A stretch of 64,000 nt of DNA from Burkholderiales bacterium JOSHI_001 (lineage in GTDB: Bacteria > Pseudomonadota > Gammaproteobacteria > Burkholderiales > Burkholderiaceae_C). This document shows positions 41,459 to 52,964 of the stretch, in pieces. Made by a program: the position numbers and the translations under genes. The stretch is from NCBI GenBank assembly GCA_000244995.1, contig CM001438.1, positions 4,630,096 to 4,694,095 on the forward strand, written 5' to 3'. Position 1 is the first letter of the stretch, and each line of letters opens with the position of its first letter. Under the pieces are notes generated by a model. The model saw only the letters and a program-made list of their open reading frames with translations, did not search any database and had not been told where the DNA came from.

Positions 41459-42505
41459 TCAGGGCTGGCGTTCGAAGGTGACGCGTCGGTTCTTCAGGCG
41501 GTCTTCCGGGGTGTCGTTGCCGCTCACCGGCCGGCTGGAGCCGAAGCCCTGGGGCGACAGGCGCTCGGCCGGCAGCTTCCGGCCCACCAGGTAGGCCACC
41601 ACCGCCTCGGCCCGGCCTTGGGTGAGGGCCTGGTTGCTGGCGGGGTCGCCGTTGGAGTCGGTGTGCACGCCCACGGTCCAGCGGCCTTCGGTCAGGCAGG
41701 GCATCAACTCGCGCAGGGTGCGCCGGCCTTCGTCGGTCAGCGCCGGGGCGTTGGGGTGGAAACGCACCGCCACGCCCGCCGCCAGCGGCGCGCAGGCCGG
41801 ATTGGGTGCAGCAGCCGCAGCGCCCGGCAAGGACGCCGGCGCCGCAGCGGGCATGGCCGCGGGCGCTGCAGCCGGACCTGCACCCACCACGATGTCGGAC
41901 AGGCTGGGTACCGAAGCCGAGGCGCTGGCCACGGGCGCCGACGCGGCAGCGGCCACGCGCAACTGGTTGTCCACCTTGGTGCTGCGGCCGAACCAGTTCT
42001 GCACCACCAGTTCACGCGCGCTGCGCACGCTGTCCACCGGCACCTCGCCCGTGAGCGTGACCTGCTTGCCGTCGATGCGCATGGCCGCGTCGCCGCCGGT
42101 GGTGCGCAAGGTGCGCAGCATGTCGGGCAGGTGGTCGCGCCAGGCCATGGGGTCGGCCTGCGGGTCCAGGTTCAAACGGTCGTCCACCTGGCCGGCACCG
42201 AAGGCGGCTTCACCGGCAGCGCGCAGGGCGCGGCGGGCTTCGTCATCGGGCACGCTGCCGGTCAACACCAGCTTCAGCCCCACCACGCGCAGGTCCAGCC
42301 CGGCGACCGCGGCGGTCGCGGGGGCCTTGCGCATTTGCACCGGGCCGTCCGCCAGCGCCGGCGGTGCGTCCTCTTCGGGGTGGGTCTGGCTCCACAGCAT
42401 CCACAGCGCGAAGACGCCGAACAGCGCCACCGACACCCAGAAGTTGGCCCGGTCGTAGTCGCGCCAGGTGCGCGCGGTGCGCAACTGGGCCCGCGACCGG
42501 GTCAT
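41459..42505 (-). CDS. OmpA-family membrane protein with BON-like repeats
   Basis: 348 aa. One membrane helix after a short cytoplasmic start (FWVSVALFGVFALWMLWS, about 22-39), two BON/OsmY-like segments (LKLVLTGSVPDDEARRAL and KQVTLTGEVPVDSVRSA), an Ala/Pro linker, then a C-terminal OmpA peptidoglycan-binding domain (WTVGVHTDSNGDPASNQALTQGRA, LSPQGFGSSRPVSGNDTPE, NRRVTFE). The start overlaps the stop of the upstream gene (42502-42505); the frame is open further upstream as a shadow. Likely an inner-membrane-anchored cell-wall linker. Confidence 0.82.
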   Translation of the reverse strand: MTRSRAQLRTARTWRDYDRANFWVSVALFGVFALWMLWSQTHPEEDAPPALADGPVQMRKAPATAAVAGLDLRVVGLKLVLTGSVPDDEARRALRAAGEAAFGAGQVDDRLNLDPQADPMAWRDHLPDMLRTLRTTGGDAAMRIDGKQVTLTGEVPVDSVRSARELVVQNWFGRSTKVDNQLRVAAAASAPVASASASVPSLSDIVVGAGPAAAPAAMPAAAPASLPGAAAAAPNPACAPLAAGVAVRFHPNAPALTDEGRRTLRELMPCLTEGRWTVGVHTDSNGDPASNQALTQGRAEAVVAYLVGRKLPAERLSPQGFGSSRPVSGNDTPEDRLKNRRVTFERQP

Positions 42506-43092
42506 GAGGCCGAGGCCGGCTTGCTGCCGTCGGTCGGGTTCTGGAATTCGCGCAGGGCCTCGAATCGGGCCTTGGCAGCGGCATCTTCCTGCACCGACCA
42601 GGGCGGCTGCTTGCCCGCCTGGGCCAGGCGCGCCAGCTTGGCCATGGGCGCTTCGGGTTCGGCGGCGGGCTGGGGCTCCACCTCCGGCGACACCACCGCC
42701 GGCATGGCCGGCGGCCAAGCCTCGGGCGTGGTGGCCTCTGCCAGTTGCTGCGCCGACGGCGCGGCCGCCTGCGGCGCCACCACCGCGTCGGGCGCGAGGG
42801 AGGCCACGTCCACCACGTCGGCCGCCTGGGGCGCCACCCGGCTCGGAAAGTCCGCCAGCGACAGCGTGACACCGGCCCCGGCCGCTGCCCCCGCACCGGC
42901 CCGGCGCAGCATGTCCAGTTCGCCGCGCAGGCCATCGATTTCGGAGCCCAGGCCTTCCAGGCGCAGGGCGGTCAATTCACCCGCAGCCGGGCCGTCGCGC
43001 CGGTACAGGCGGTCGAACAGCCAGTTGCCCAGCCAGCCCAGGAACACCCCAGCCAGCAGCCAGCCAAGGCTGGTTCCGAATGCAGACTCCAT
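42502..43092 (-). CDS. Single-pass membrane protein of unknown function
   Basis: Not recognised. 196 aa with an N-terminal helix (LGWLLAGVFLGWLGNWLFDRLY), a short coiled-coil stretch (LEGLGSEIDGLRGELDMLRR), then a Pro/Ala/Val-rich low-complexity part and a charged C-terminus (DAAAKARFEALREFQNP). It is coded 4 bp overlapping the OmpA-type gene and is probably its partner. It is divergent from the Sel1 gene at 43311 across a 218-bp gap. Confidence 0.75.
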   Translation of the reverse strand: MESAFGTSLGWLLAGVFLGWLGNWLFDRLYRRDGPAAGELTALRLEGLGSEIDGLRGELDMLRRAGAGAAAGAGVTLSLADFPSRVAPQAADVVDVASLAPDAVVAPQAAAPSAQQLAEATTPEAWPPAMPAVVSPEVEPQPAAEPEAPMAKLARLAQAGKQPPWSVQEDAAAKARFEALREFQNPTDGSKPASAS

Positions 43093-43282
43093 CTTTCACA
43101 ACCTCCCACCTGGATTCGTCGGGCGCCCATGCGCCAGGGCCCGCCCCTTGACGGGCGGTACCTTGGCGCCTCCAAGCCCACAAACCCGAGCGTAACGCGT
43201 TCCGCCGCCACGGGCGGGCCCGTGCCATCCCATTGCGGGGCCCTCGGTTCCTGGGGCGCGGCGCCCTGGCGTAGGATGCGAC

Positions 43283-43298
43283 TGGCCCGCTTTTTGCG
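43283..43298 (+). promoter_or_regulatory. Sigma-54 promoter at the start of the Sel1-cytochrome cluster
   Basis: TGGCCCGCTTTTTGCG matches TGGCACG-N4-TTGCW at 10 of 12 positions with GG-N10-GC. The predicted start (about 43309) is only 2 nt before ATG 43311, which would give a nearly leaderless message. No enhancer palindrome is found upstream; one lies downstream at 43874. The rest of the gap 43093-43310 shows nothing else recognisable. Confidence 0.5.
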
Positions 43299-43310
43299 GC
43301 TGAGCCGCCC

Positions 43311-43841
43311 ATGATGAACCCAAAGCCTCCTGCCTTCTCCGCCCGCCGCCTGGCCCGCGCGCTGGCGGTGGCCGGCTCGATGGTGGCCGGCCTGGCCCTG
43401 GCCAGCCCGGCCGAGGACGCCGCCCAGGGCGAAGCGTCCTTGCGCAATGGCGACCTGATCACCGCCATGCAGCTGTTTCGCAAGGCGGCCGATGCCGGCC
43501 ATGGCCCGGCGCAGGCGCGCATGGGCGACATGATGGAAGCCTCCGAACTGAACGCAGAAGCCGTGCAGTGGTACCAGAAGGCGGCCGATCAGGGCGAACC
43601 CGCCGGCGACCACGGCCTGGGCCGCATGCACGTGGAAGGCAAAGGCGTGCCCAAGGACCCGGCCAAGGCACTGGAACATTTCCAGCGCGCCGCGCAGAAG
43701 AACTTTCCGCCCGCCCTGGAAGCGCTGGCCGCGGCTTACCGCACAGGGTCGCTGGGCCTGGCCAAGAACCCCCAGGAAGCGGCCCGCCTGCAGGCCCTGG
43801 CCAAGTCGCTGCGCGACCCGGCGCGCAAGGTCGTGCCGTGA
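43311..43841 (+). CDS. Exported Sel1-repeat (TPR-like) protein
   Basis: 176 aa with signal peptide (RRLARALAVAGSMVAGLALASP). Sel1-like repeats: AMQLFRKAADAGHGPAQARMG, AVQWYQKAADQGEPAGDHGLG and ALEHFQRAAQKNFPPALEALA. Such proteins are protein-protein adaptors. It overlaps the mono-haem cytochrome gene by the GTGA at 43838-43841 and heads the small cluster of cytochrome plus two propellers. No haem or metal motif. Confidence 0.85.
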   Translation: MMNPKPPAFSARRLARALAVAGSMVAGLALASPAEDAAQGEASLRNGDLITAMQLFRKAADAGHGPAQARMGDMMEASELNAEAVQWYQKAADQGEPAGDHGLGRMHVEGKGVPKDPAKALEHFQRAAQKNFPPALEALAAAYRTGSLGLAKNPQEAARLQALAKSLRDPARKVVP

Positions 43842-44197
43842 CGGTCCCGAAAATGGGCCGCCGCGCACCCTTGTTCCCGGATTCGGGAACAGGGCACGCG
43901 GGCCGCATGGCGCTGTGCCTGGCCGCGCTGTGCCTGGCCGCGCCGGCCCTCGCGGCCGACGCCGGCAACGGCCGCAGCCTGTACGAAAAGCACTGCGAGC
44001 TGTGCCACGGCAAACAGGGCGCTCCCACTTGGCCGGGCGCGCCGGATTTCCGCCGCACGGCCAGCCTGTTGAAACCCGACGCCCAACTGCTGTCCACCAT
44101 CCGCTACGGCAAGGGTGTGATGCCGGCCTACCTGGGCGTGCTGAAAGAAAAGGAACTGCTGGACGTGACCGCCCACCTGAGGACCCTCACCCGATGA
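43838..44197 (+). CDS. Mono-haem class I cytochrome c
   Basis: 119 aa from GTG 43838, which overlaps the Sel1 stop; ATG 43907 would give a compact 96-aa form starting right at the signal peptide MALCLAALCLAAPALAA. Haem site CELCHGKQGAP, with a methionine ligand region YGKGVMPAYLG. A small periplasmic carrier. The palindrome TTCCCG-GATT-CGGGAA lies at 43874-43889, inside the 5' codons of the longer form, which favours ATG 43907 as the real start. Overlaps the propeller gene by 4 bp. Confidence 0.85.
   Translation: MTVPKMGRRAPLFPDSGTGHAGRMALCLAALCLAAPALAADAGNGRSLYEKHCELCHGKQGAPTWPGAPDFRRTASLLKPDAQLLSTIRYGKGVMPAYLGVLKEKELLDVTAHLRTLTR
43874..43889. promoter_or_regulatory. Palindrome TTCCCG-N4-CGGGAA (orphan copy)
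   Basis: A perfect copy of the motif, extended to GTTCCCG-GATT-CGGGAAC, 17 bp before ATG 43907. No sigma-54 box lies 100-115 bp downstream; the nearest (43283) is about 580 bp upstream. It could act from a distance or regulate by another route. Confidence 0.5.
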
Positions 44198-45267
44198 GTG
44201 CTGCTTTCCTGACGCGCCGCGAACTGCTGGCGCTGCCCCTGCTGGGCGCCCTGCCGGCACGGGCCCAGAACGACGCCGCCAAGCCCTGGAAGGTGGTGGA
44301 CACCTTTGAAGTGGGCAAGACCGCCTACGTGCGTGCGATCACCCCCGAACCCGCGCGCGGCGCCATGTGGGTGGGCACCTCGGTGGGCGTGCACGAGGTG
44401 GACCTGGCCACGCTGAAGCCGCGCAACACCTTCACCCGCAAGGAAGGCCTGGCCAACGAATACGTGTTCGCGGTGGGCATCGACCACCAGGGCCACAAGT
44501 GGTTCGGCACCAATGCCGGCGGCGCGTCACGCTTCAAGGACGGGCAGTGGAAGACCTTCTTCCCCATGCACGGCCTGGCCGACTACTGGATCTACAGCTT
44601 CGCGTCGCAGAAGGACGGCACGCTGTGGATCGGCACCTGGGCTGGCGCCAACAAGGTGGACCCCAAGACCGGCAAGTTCACCACCTACGTGAAGGAACTG
44701 GTCAATGAATGGGTCTACGGCCTGGCGGTGGACGCCAAGGACCGCGTCTGGTTCGGCACCGAAGGCGGCGTGTCCATGCTGGACGGAAAGACCTGGCGCA
44801 GCTGGACCCACAAGGACGGCCTGGGCGCCCCCAACAGCGAGGACCTGCCCTTCTCGGCCAACACCGGCCTGGGCACCCGCACCCGCCACGACCTGACCAC
44901 CGGCACCGAAGGCAAGGCCACCTACAACCCGAACTACACCTTCGCCATGCTGGTGGCGCCCGACCAGAGCGTGTGGGCCGGTACCTGGGGCGGCGGGGTC
45001 TCGCGCTTCGACGGCAAGCGCTGGACCAACCTCACCACCAAGGACGGGCTGGCTGGCAACATCGTCTACGCCATCGCCCGGGGCTCGGACGGCAATTTCT
45101 GGTTCGGCACCAACCGGGGTGTGTCGCGCTACGACGGCAAGACCTGGCAGACCTTCGGGCGTGCCCAGGGGCTGCTGGAAGACAACGTCTACGCCATCGC
45201 GGTGGCGCCCTCGGGTGAGGTCTGGGCCGGCACGCGCCGCGGCGTCACCCGCATCGGACGCGGCTGA
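44194..45267 (+). CDS. Exported two-component-type beta-propeller (Reg_prop) protein
   Basis: 357 aa with signal TRRELLALPLLGALPARAQ (a twin-Arg is present). The rest is repeats of the ligand-binding propeller type usually fused to hybrid sensors: GAMWVGTSVGVHEVD, HKWFGTNAGGASRF, GTLWIGTWAGANKVD, RVWFGTEGGVSMLDG, SVWAGTWGGGVSRFDG, NFWFGTNRGVSRYDG. Here no kinase or transmembrane segment follows, so it is a free periplasmic or surface propeller. Overlaps the cytochrome gene at ATGA and is followed by a paralogue. Confidence 0.87.
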   Translation: MSAAFLTRRELLALPLLGALPARAQNDAAKPWKVVDTFEVGKTAYVRAITPEPARGAMWVGTSVGVHEVDLATLKPRNTFTRKEGLANEYVFAVGIDHQGHKWFGTNAGGASRFKDGQWKTFFPMHGLADYWIYSFASQKDGTLWIGTWAGANKVDPKTGKFTTYVKELVNEWVYGLAVDAKDRVWFGTEGGVSMLDGKTWRSWTHKDGLGAPNSEDLPFSANTGLGTRTRHDLTTGTEGKATYNPNYTFAMLVAPDQSVWAGTWGGGVSRFDGKRWTNLTTKDGLAGNIVYAIARGSDGNFWFGTNRGVSRYDGKTWQTFGRAQGLLEDNVYAIAVAPSGEVWAGTRRGVTRIGRG

Positions 45268-45320
45268 ACCACGCCGTCTCGCGCGCCCGCGCCCCCCACT
45301 GCCAACCGCCCACCAAGGCC

Positions 45321-46715
45321 ATGACCAAGACATCCCTGAGGACCATCATGCAGATCGGACACAAGACCCTGGGCCTGGCCCTCATTGCGCTGGGCGGCGC
45401 GGTGGCCGGCGCCTACACGCTGGGCCAGCGCCAGGCCGCACCGGCCGATGCCAGGACCAGCGCCCCGGCGGCACCGCACGCGGGGGTGCCCACACGCGGT
45501 TCCATGGCCCAGGTGGCGCAGGCCCAACCCCCGTCGGCCGGCCCCCTTCGCGAGGGCGTGCAGGCCCCGGCCGGCCACCCGCCGGTGGGCGGCGGCCAGG
45601 CCGGCGTCAGCGCCCCGGGCGGCCCGGGCACGCCCGGCCACGAGGCCGCCGCACAGGCGCCCGAACGCCAGGGCAAGGTGCAGGTGGACCCGAACGCCAA
45701 GTTCGTGCACTTCCGCGTGGGCAACCGCAACGTGAAGGACATCTACAGCGAAGGCACGGTCACCTGGGTGGGCACCTCCGGCGGCGTGATCCGCTACGAC
45801 ACCCAGACCGACAAGTACGACCTGTTCGACAACCGCTCGGGCCTGCTGTCCAACGGCATCTTCCACGTCAGCCGGCTGGACGGCAAGATCGCGGTGGGCA
45901 CCTACGGCGGCGGGCTGTCGCTGCTGGACGAGAAGACCGGCAAGTGGGACACCATCAACATCCCCGATGGCCTGGGCGACGCCTTCGTCTACGACCTGCT
46001 GAAGGCCAAGAACGGCGACGTGTGGATCGCCACCTGGTCGGGCGTGAACCGCATCAAGGGCGGCAAGCTGAAGGACCGCAGCGCCTGGGAACTGCACACC
46101 GTGGAAAGCACCAAGGGCGGCCTGCCCAACGACTGGGTCTATGGCCTGGCCGAAGGCAAGGACGGCATCGTGTGGCTGGCCACCGAAGGCGGCCTGGCGC
46201 GCTTTGACAACGGCAAGTGGGACAACTGGAACCATGCCAAGGGCCTGGGCGCACCGTATGAGAAGGTGAAGAACGACATCGCCTTCAAGAACGACCCGGC
46301 CAAGGTGTCCAGCCACCACGCGAGGCAGAAGCAGGAAATGGGGCTGCAGGGCATCGATTCGGCCTACAACCCGAACTACATCGTCTCGCTGGCGGTGGAA
46401 AAGGACGGCACGGTGTGGGCCGGCACCTGGGGCGGTGGCCTGTCGCGCTTTGGTGGCAAGACCTGGAACCACTACACCGTGGCCGACGGCCTGCCCGGCA
46501 ACCACGTCTTCATGCTGCACCTGGACCCCAAGGGCACGCTGTGGATCGGCACCAACAACGGCCTGGCCAAGCGCGAGGCCGAGAACAAGTACAAGGTCTT
46601 CAACACCAACGACGGGCTGTTCTCCAACACCGTGTTCAGCATGACCACCGGCGCCGACGGCAGCCTGTGGGTGGGCAGCTTCGGCGGGGTGTCGCACCTG
46701 ACCGCCGTCAGGTAG
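45321..46715 (+). CDS. Exported or membrane-anchored beta-propeller (Reg_prop) protein
   Basis: 464 aa. N-terminal hydrophobic segment (LGLALIALGGAVAGAYTLG, about 17-35) may be a signal or anchor. A 90-residue Pro/Ala/Gly linker follows, then propeller repeats (VTWVGTSGGVIRYD, KIAVGTYGGGLSLLDE, DVWIATWSGVNRIKGG, IVWLATEGGLARFDNG, TVWAGTWGGGLSRFGG, TLWIGTNNGLAKRE, SLWVGSFGGVSHL). Paralogue of 44194. A later in-frame ATG at 45348 would shorten the N-terminus to MQIGHK with the same helix. Function unknown. Confidence 0.83.
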   Translation: MTKTSLRTIMQIGHKTLGLALIALGGAVAGAYTLGQRQAAPADARTSAPAAPHAGVPTRGSMAQVAQAQPPSAGPLREGVQAPAGHPPVGGGQAGVSAPGGPGTPGHEAAAQAPERQGKVQVDPNAKFVHFRVGNRNVKDIYSEGTVTWVGTSGGVIRYDTQTDKYDLFDNRSGLLSNGIFHVSRLDGKIAVGTYGGGLSLLDEKTGKWDTINIPDGLGDAFVYDLLKAKNGDVWIATWSGVNRIKGGKLKDRSAWELHTVESTKGGLPNDWVYGLAEGKDGIVWLATEGGLARFDNGKWDNWNHAKGLGAPYEKVKNDIAFKNDPAKVSSHHARQKQEMGLQGIDSAYNPNYIVSLAVEKDGTVWAGTWGGGLSRFGGKTWNHYTVADGLPGNHVFMLHLDPKGTLWIGTNNGLAKREAENKYKVFNTNDGLFSNTVFSMTTGADGSLWVGSFGGVSHLTAVR

Positions 46716-46765
46716 TTTCCCGCGGCCTGCGCCGAACCGCCCCAGGCGGCCCGGGGCGCCACCCG

Positions 46766-50344
<3,579 letters not shown>

Positions 50345-50467
50345 GGGCGGGCCGGGGCCTGCGAGGAATGTTTCAGTGTAGTGGCAGCCCAGGCACCGCC
50401 GGTGCGGGGCAATACCCACGTTCAGGGTGTGGCGGCACAGGCCCTCCAGCCTGCAGCGGCCGCTGCA

Positions 50468-50914
50468 TCAACGAAGGGGCTGCAAGAGCGGATCCCAGGC
50501 ATCGGCCATGGCCGCCGCAGCCGCCAGCGAACTGACGGGCCCACTGCCGTAGCTGGCCGTGCAATCCAGGCGCGTGCCGCACATCACGGCCTGCGCCAGT
50601 TCACCCAGGGCGTTGCGGTCCACCGGTTCGGTCCACAGGGGAATGCGCATCAGCAGGCTGCGCAAGGCATAGGGCCGTTCGCGCAGCACCGCCACCGTGA
50701 AGCCGGGCGCCGACGGCGCATTGGCCATGCGCACCACCACGGCTTCGGCGTCGGAGAGGTCCGTGGCCACCGGGGCCTGCAGCAGCTGGCAGGACACGTG
50801 CTGGTCCAGGCTGTACCAGCAGCTCCATTCGGTGGTCTGTGCCTGGGCCGACCAGGGCGCCAGGCTCAGCAGGAACAGGCCCAGGACGCGGGGGATGATG
50901 CGCAAGAAAGTCAT
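50468..50914 (-). CDS. Hypothetical exported protein
   Basis: Not recognised. 148 aa with signal peptide (IIPRVLGLFLLSLAPWSAQAQ). The mature chain has four cysteines (SCWYSLDQHVSCQLL, VMCGTRLDC), probably two disulfides. ATG 50914 opens the signal and is preferred to the longer frame from 50995. It stands alone, 123 bp after the start of the hybrid kinase on the same strand. Confidence 0.68.
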   Translation of the reverse strand: MTFLRIIPRVLGLFLLSLAPWSAQAQTTEWSCWYSLDQHVSCQLLQAPVATDLSDAEAVVVRMANAPSAPGFTVAVLRERPYALRSLLMRIPLWTEPVDRNALGELAQAVMCGTRLDCTASYGSGPVSSLAAAAAMADAWDPLLQPLR

Positions 50915-51161
50915 GCCTGGGTATCGGCCTGGCCGTGATGCACTTGATCCCCCACGGCCGCTCAACGGCGAAATGAAGCGAGAAATGTGGCGCATTGCGC
51001 CCCCAGATTCAATGGGTATCGCTCATCCCGGCAATCGGTACTCTTTCATGCAGATTTAAGCCGCCCAATGTGGCTGCCGATAATGTCCAAAGTCTGCCGC
51101 ATTCCGCTTGGCCGCCAAGGCTTCGGGCGCAGGCTCGAACACCATGGACAAGGGAGTCTTG

Positions 51162-51863
51162 ATGTCATCACAACCTGCCGGGCTGCAGTGCAGTCTGCTG
51201 CTAGTACTGGCTGTACTGGCCGCCCCGGCCCATGCGGGCCGCCCCTTCAGCACCGAAGACACGGGCGTGCTGGAGCCTCGCGACTGCGAGTGGGAAGGGT
51301 TCAGCGCGCGGCTGAAGTCCCCGGGGGCCGACACCGCCCGCGCCTTGAGCACGCAACTGGCCTGCGGCCTGGGCCTGCGCACCCAGCTCGGCCTGGCCTA
51401 CGGGCAAGCCAAGGCCGGCGGCGACACCGCCAGGAGCCTCGGCCTGAACGGCAAGACCCGCCTGGGCGGCGACAGCAAGGCACCACTGCAATGGACCTTG
51501 GCCTGGGGCGCTGCCGCCCTGAAAGAACCGGGCAGCAGCTTCAAGTTCGACACCGTCTACGCCAACCTGGTGGCCAGCCAGGTGTATGGCAACGGCTGGA
51601 CAGCCCACGCCAACCTGGGCACCGCCCACAGCCGCCTGGGCCACCAGGCCAGCACCACCTGGGCCCTGGCGGCCGAGAAGGCCGTGGGCGCCGGCGTGGA
51701 CCTGGGCGCCGAGCTCTACGGCGACGACCGCAGCGAACCCTGGGTTGGCCTGGGCGTTCGCTGGGCCGCGTCGGACGCCATCAGCGTGAACGCGTCATGG
51801 GCCCGCCAGGGCGGGTCGAACGGCGCCAGGCTGGTGTCGGCCGGCTTCAAGCTGGCGTTCTGA
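51162..51863 (+). CDS. Small outer-membrane beta-barrel-like protein
   Basis: 233 aa from ATG 51162, which has GGGAG 7 nt upstream; ATG 51144 is possible. The signal [15 protein letters not shown] is followed by RPFSTEDTGVLEPRDCEWEG, a conserved start in many short proteobacterial barrels. The rest alternates Gly/aromatic strands (GLGLRTQLGLAYGQAK, WAASDAISVNASWARQ) and ends in Phe (SAGFKLAF), the usual barrel-assembly signal. Function unknown. The 247-bp gap before it shows no sigma-54 box or other recognisable element. Confidence 0.72.
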   Translation: MSSQPAGLQCSLLLVLAVLAAPAHAGRPFSTEDTGVLEPRDCEWEGFSARLKSPGADTARALSTQLACGLGLRTQLGLAYGQAKAGGDTARSLGLNGKTRLGGDSKAPLQWTLAWGAAALKEPGSSFKFDTVYANLVASQVYGNGWTAHANLGTAHSRLGHQASTTWALAAEKAVGAGVDLGAELYGDDRSEPWVGLGVRWAASDAISVNASWARQGGSNGARLVSAGFKLAF

Positions 51864-51884
51864 CGCCCGCCCAGGGCGCGTGAA

Positions 51885-52511
51885 TCAGGCCGGCCGCCGA
51901 GCCACCAATCCCACCAGGGCCGAGCGCCCGCGGTGCTGCGTGCCTTCGGCCAGTTCGTCTTCATAGACCCGCAGCTCCTCGATCTGCAGCGACGCGAAGG
52001 CTTCGCGCAACAGGGCTTCGGTGTACAGGTGCGACAGCAGCGGCGGCCCGCCGGTCTTGTAGTCCAGTTGCCTGGGCGTGTAGCCCTGCAGCACCAGCAG
52101 GCCACCGGGCCGCAGGGCCTGCGCCATGCGGTCGAACAGCAGCGCGCGCTGGGCCGGGTCGGCGAACTGGATGAAGATGGCCACCACCGCGTCATAGCGG
52201 GCCTGCGGCCAGGCCCAGGTGTCGGCGTCGGCCACTTCGTGGTTCACCACCACACCCGCTTCGCGGGCCAGCGCCTGGGCCTTGTGCACGCCCACCTCGG
52301 CGATGTCGAAAGCGTCCACCACGAAACCCTGGCGCGCCAGCCACACACTGTTGCGGCCATCCCCATCGGCCACGCACAGCACCCGCCCGCCGCGGCGCAG
52401 GCGCTGCACCTGGCTTCGCAGGTACAGGTTGGGCTCGGTGCCGAACAGGTAGCCCTCGGCCGCTTCGAAGCGGCTGTTCCAGGTGGCGGCGGGTTGGCTG
52501 AAGGCGGTCAT
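51885..52511 (-). CDS. Class I SAM-dependent methyltransferase (TehB-like)
   Basis: 208 aa. The SAM-binding motif I reads RVLCVADGDGRNSVWLA, with motif II as VDAFDIAEVGVHKA and motif post-I/III around YDAVVAIFIQF and ALRPGGLLVLQGY. The small size and the N-terminal WNSRF...EGYLFGTEPN are typical of tellurite-resistance/thiopurine-like methyltransferases. It overlaps the ArsR regulator by 4 bp, so it is controlled with it; a metalloid or thiol substrate is possible but not shown. Confidence 0.85.
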   Translation of the reverse strand: MTAFSQPAATWNSRFEAAEGYLFGTEPNLYLRSQVQRLRRGGRVLCVADGDGRNSVWLARQGFVVDAFDIAEVGVHKAQALAREAGVVVNHEVADADTWAWPQARYDAVVAIFIQFADPAQRALLFDRMAQALRPGGLLVLQGYTPRQLDYKTGGPPLLSHLYTEALLREAFASLQIEELRVYEDELAEGTQHRGRSALVGLVARRPA

Positions 52512-52936
52512 CGGGTCCTGCGGGGCGCTCGTGCGCGTGACGGGGAGCGTGAGGGGGAAACGGCGGCGGCTTGCATGAACACCGCACGCTCGAGCGTGCT
52601 TCGCTCGATCTGGCGCGCGATGTTGCCGCACACCAGGTCGCACAGCTGGTACACCGCCGGGTCGGCGATGCGGTAGAAGGCACTGTTGCCGCGACTTTCG
52701 CGCTGCACCAGGCCGTGTTGCGCCAGCAGCGTGAGGTGGCGCGACACGTTGGCCGACGTGCAGCCGCAGGCCTGCGCCAGTTCACCCACGCTGCGTTCGC
52801 CCTGGCGCAGCAGGTTCAGGATCTGCAGCCGCGTGGGCTCGGACAGCGCTTGGAAATACGCCGCCACCTGCTGCAGCGCCTGTTCGGGAAGACCTTCCAT
52901 GCGGGAACACACCGGGTTGAATCCGGCGGCCATCAT
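52508..52936 (-). CDS. ArsR-family transcriptional regulator
   Basis: 142 aa from ATG 52936, or 130 aa from ATG 52900 (MEGLPEQALQQ), which starts closer to the conserved domain. Winged helix: ALSEPTRLQILNLLRQGERSVGELAQACGCTSANVSRHLTLL (residues about 30-71 of the long form). Cysteines CGC in the recognition-helix area and DLVC downstream could sense metals or redox state. It is first in a two-gene unit with the methyltransferase. Confidence 0.9.
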   Translation of the reverse strand: MMAAGFNPVCSRMEGLPEQALQQVAAYFQALSEPTRLQILNLLRQGERSVGELAQACGCTSANVSRHLTLLAQHGLVQRESRGNSAFYRIADPAVYQLCDLVCGNIARQIERSTLERAVFMQAAAVSPSRSPSRARAPRRTR

Positions 52937-52964
52937 GCCCGAAGCCCGCGGCGCCGCCTGAACC

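Noticed and set aside
43810-43830. Minus-strand sigma-54-like box (CGGCACGACCTTGC) near 43817-43832
   Set aside because: GG to GC spacing is 9, not 10, and no minus-strand gene follows it.
44009-44024. GG-N10-GC match inside the mono-haem cytochrome gene
   Set aside because: Only the invariant bases and a few others agree, within coding sequence; expected by chance.
50345-50419. N-terminal extension of the hybrid kinase containing CLGCH
   Set aside because: The motif is a chance CXXC-H in a cytoplasmic leader; the ATG at 50344 opens the natural N-terminus.
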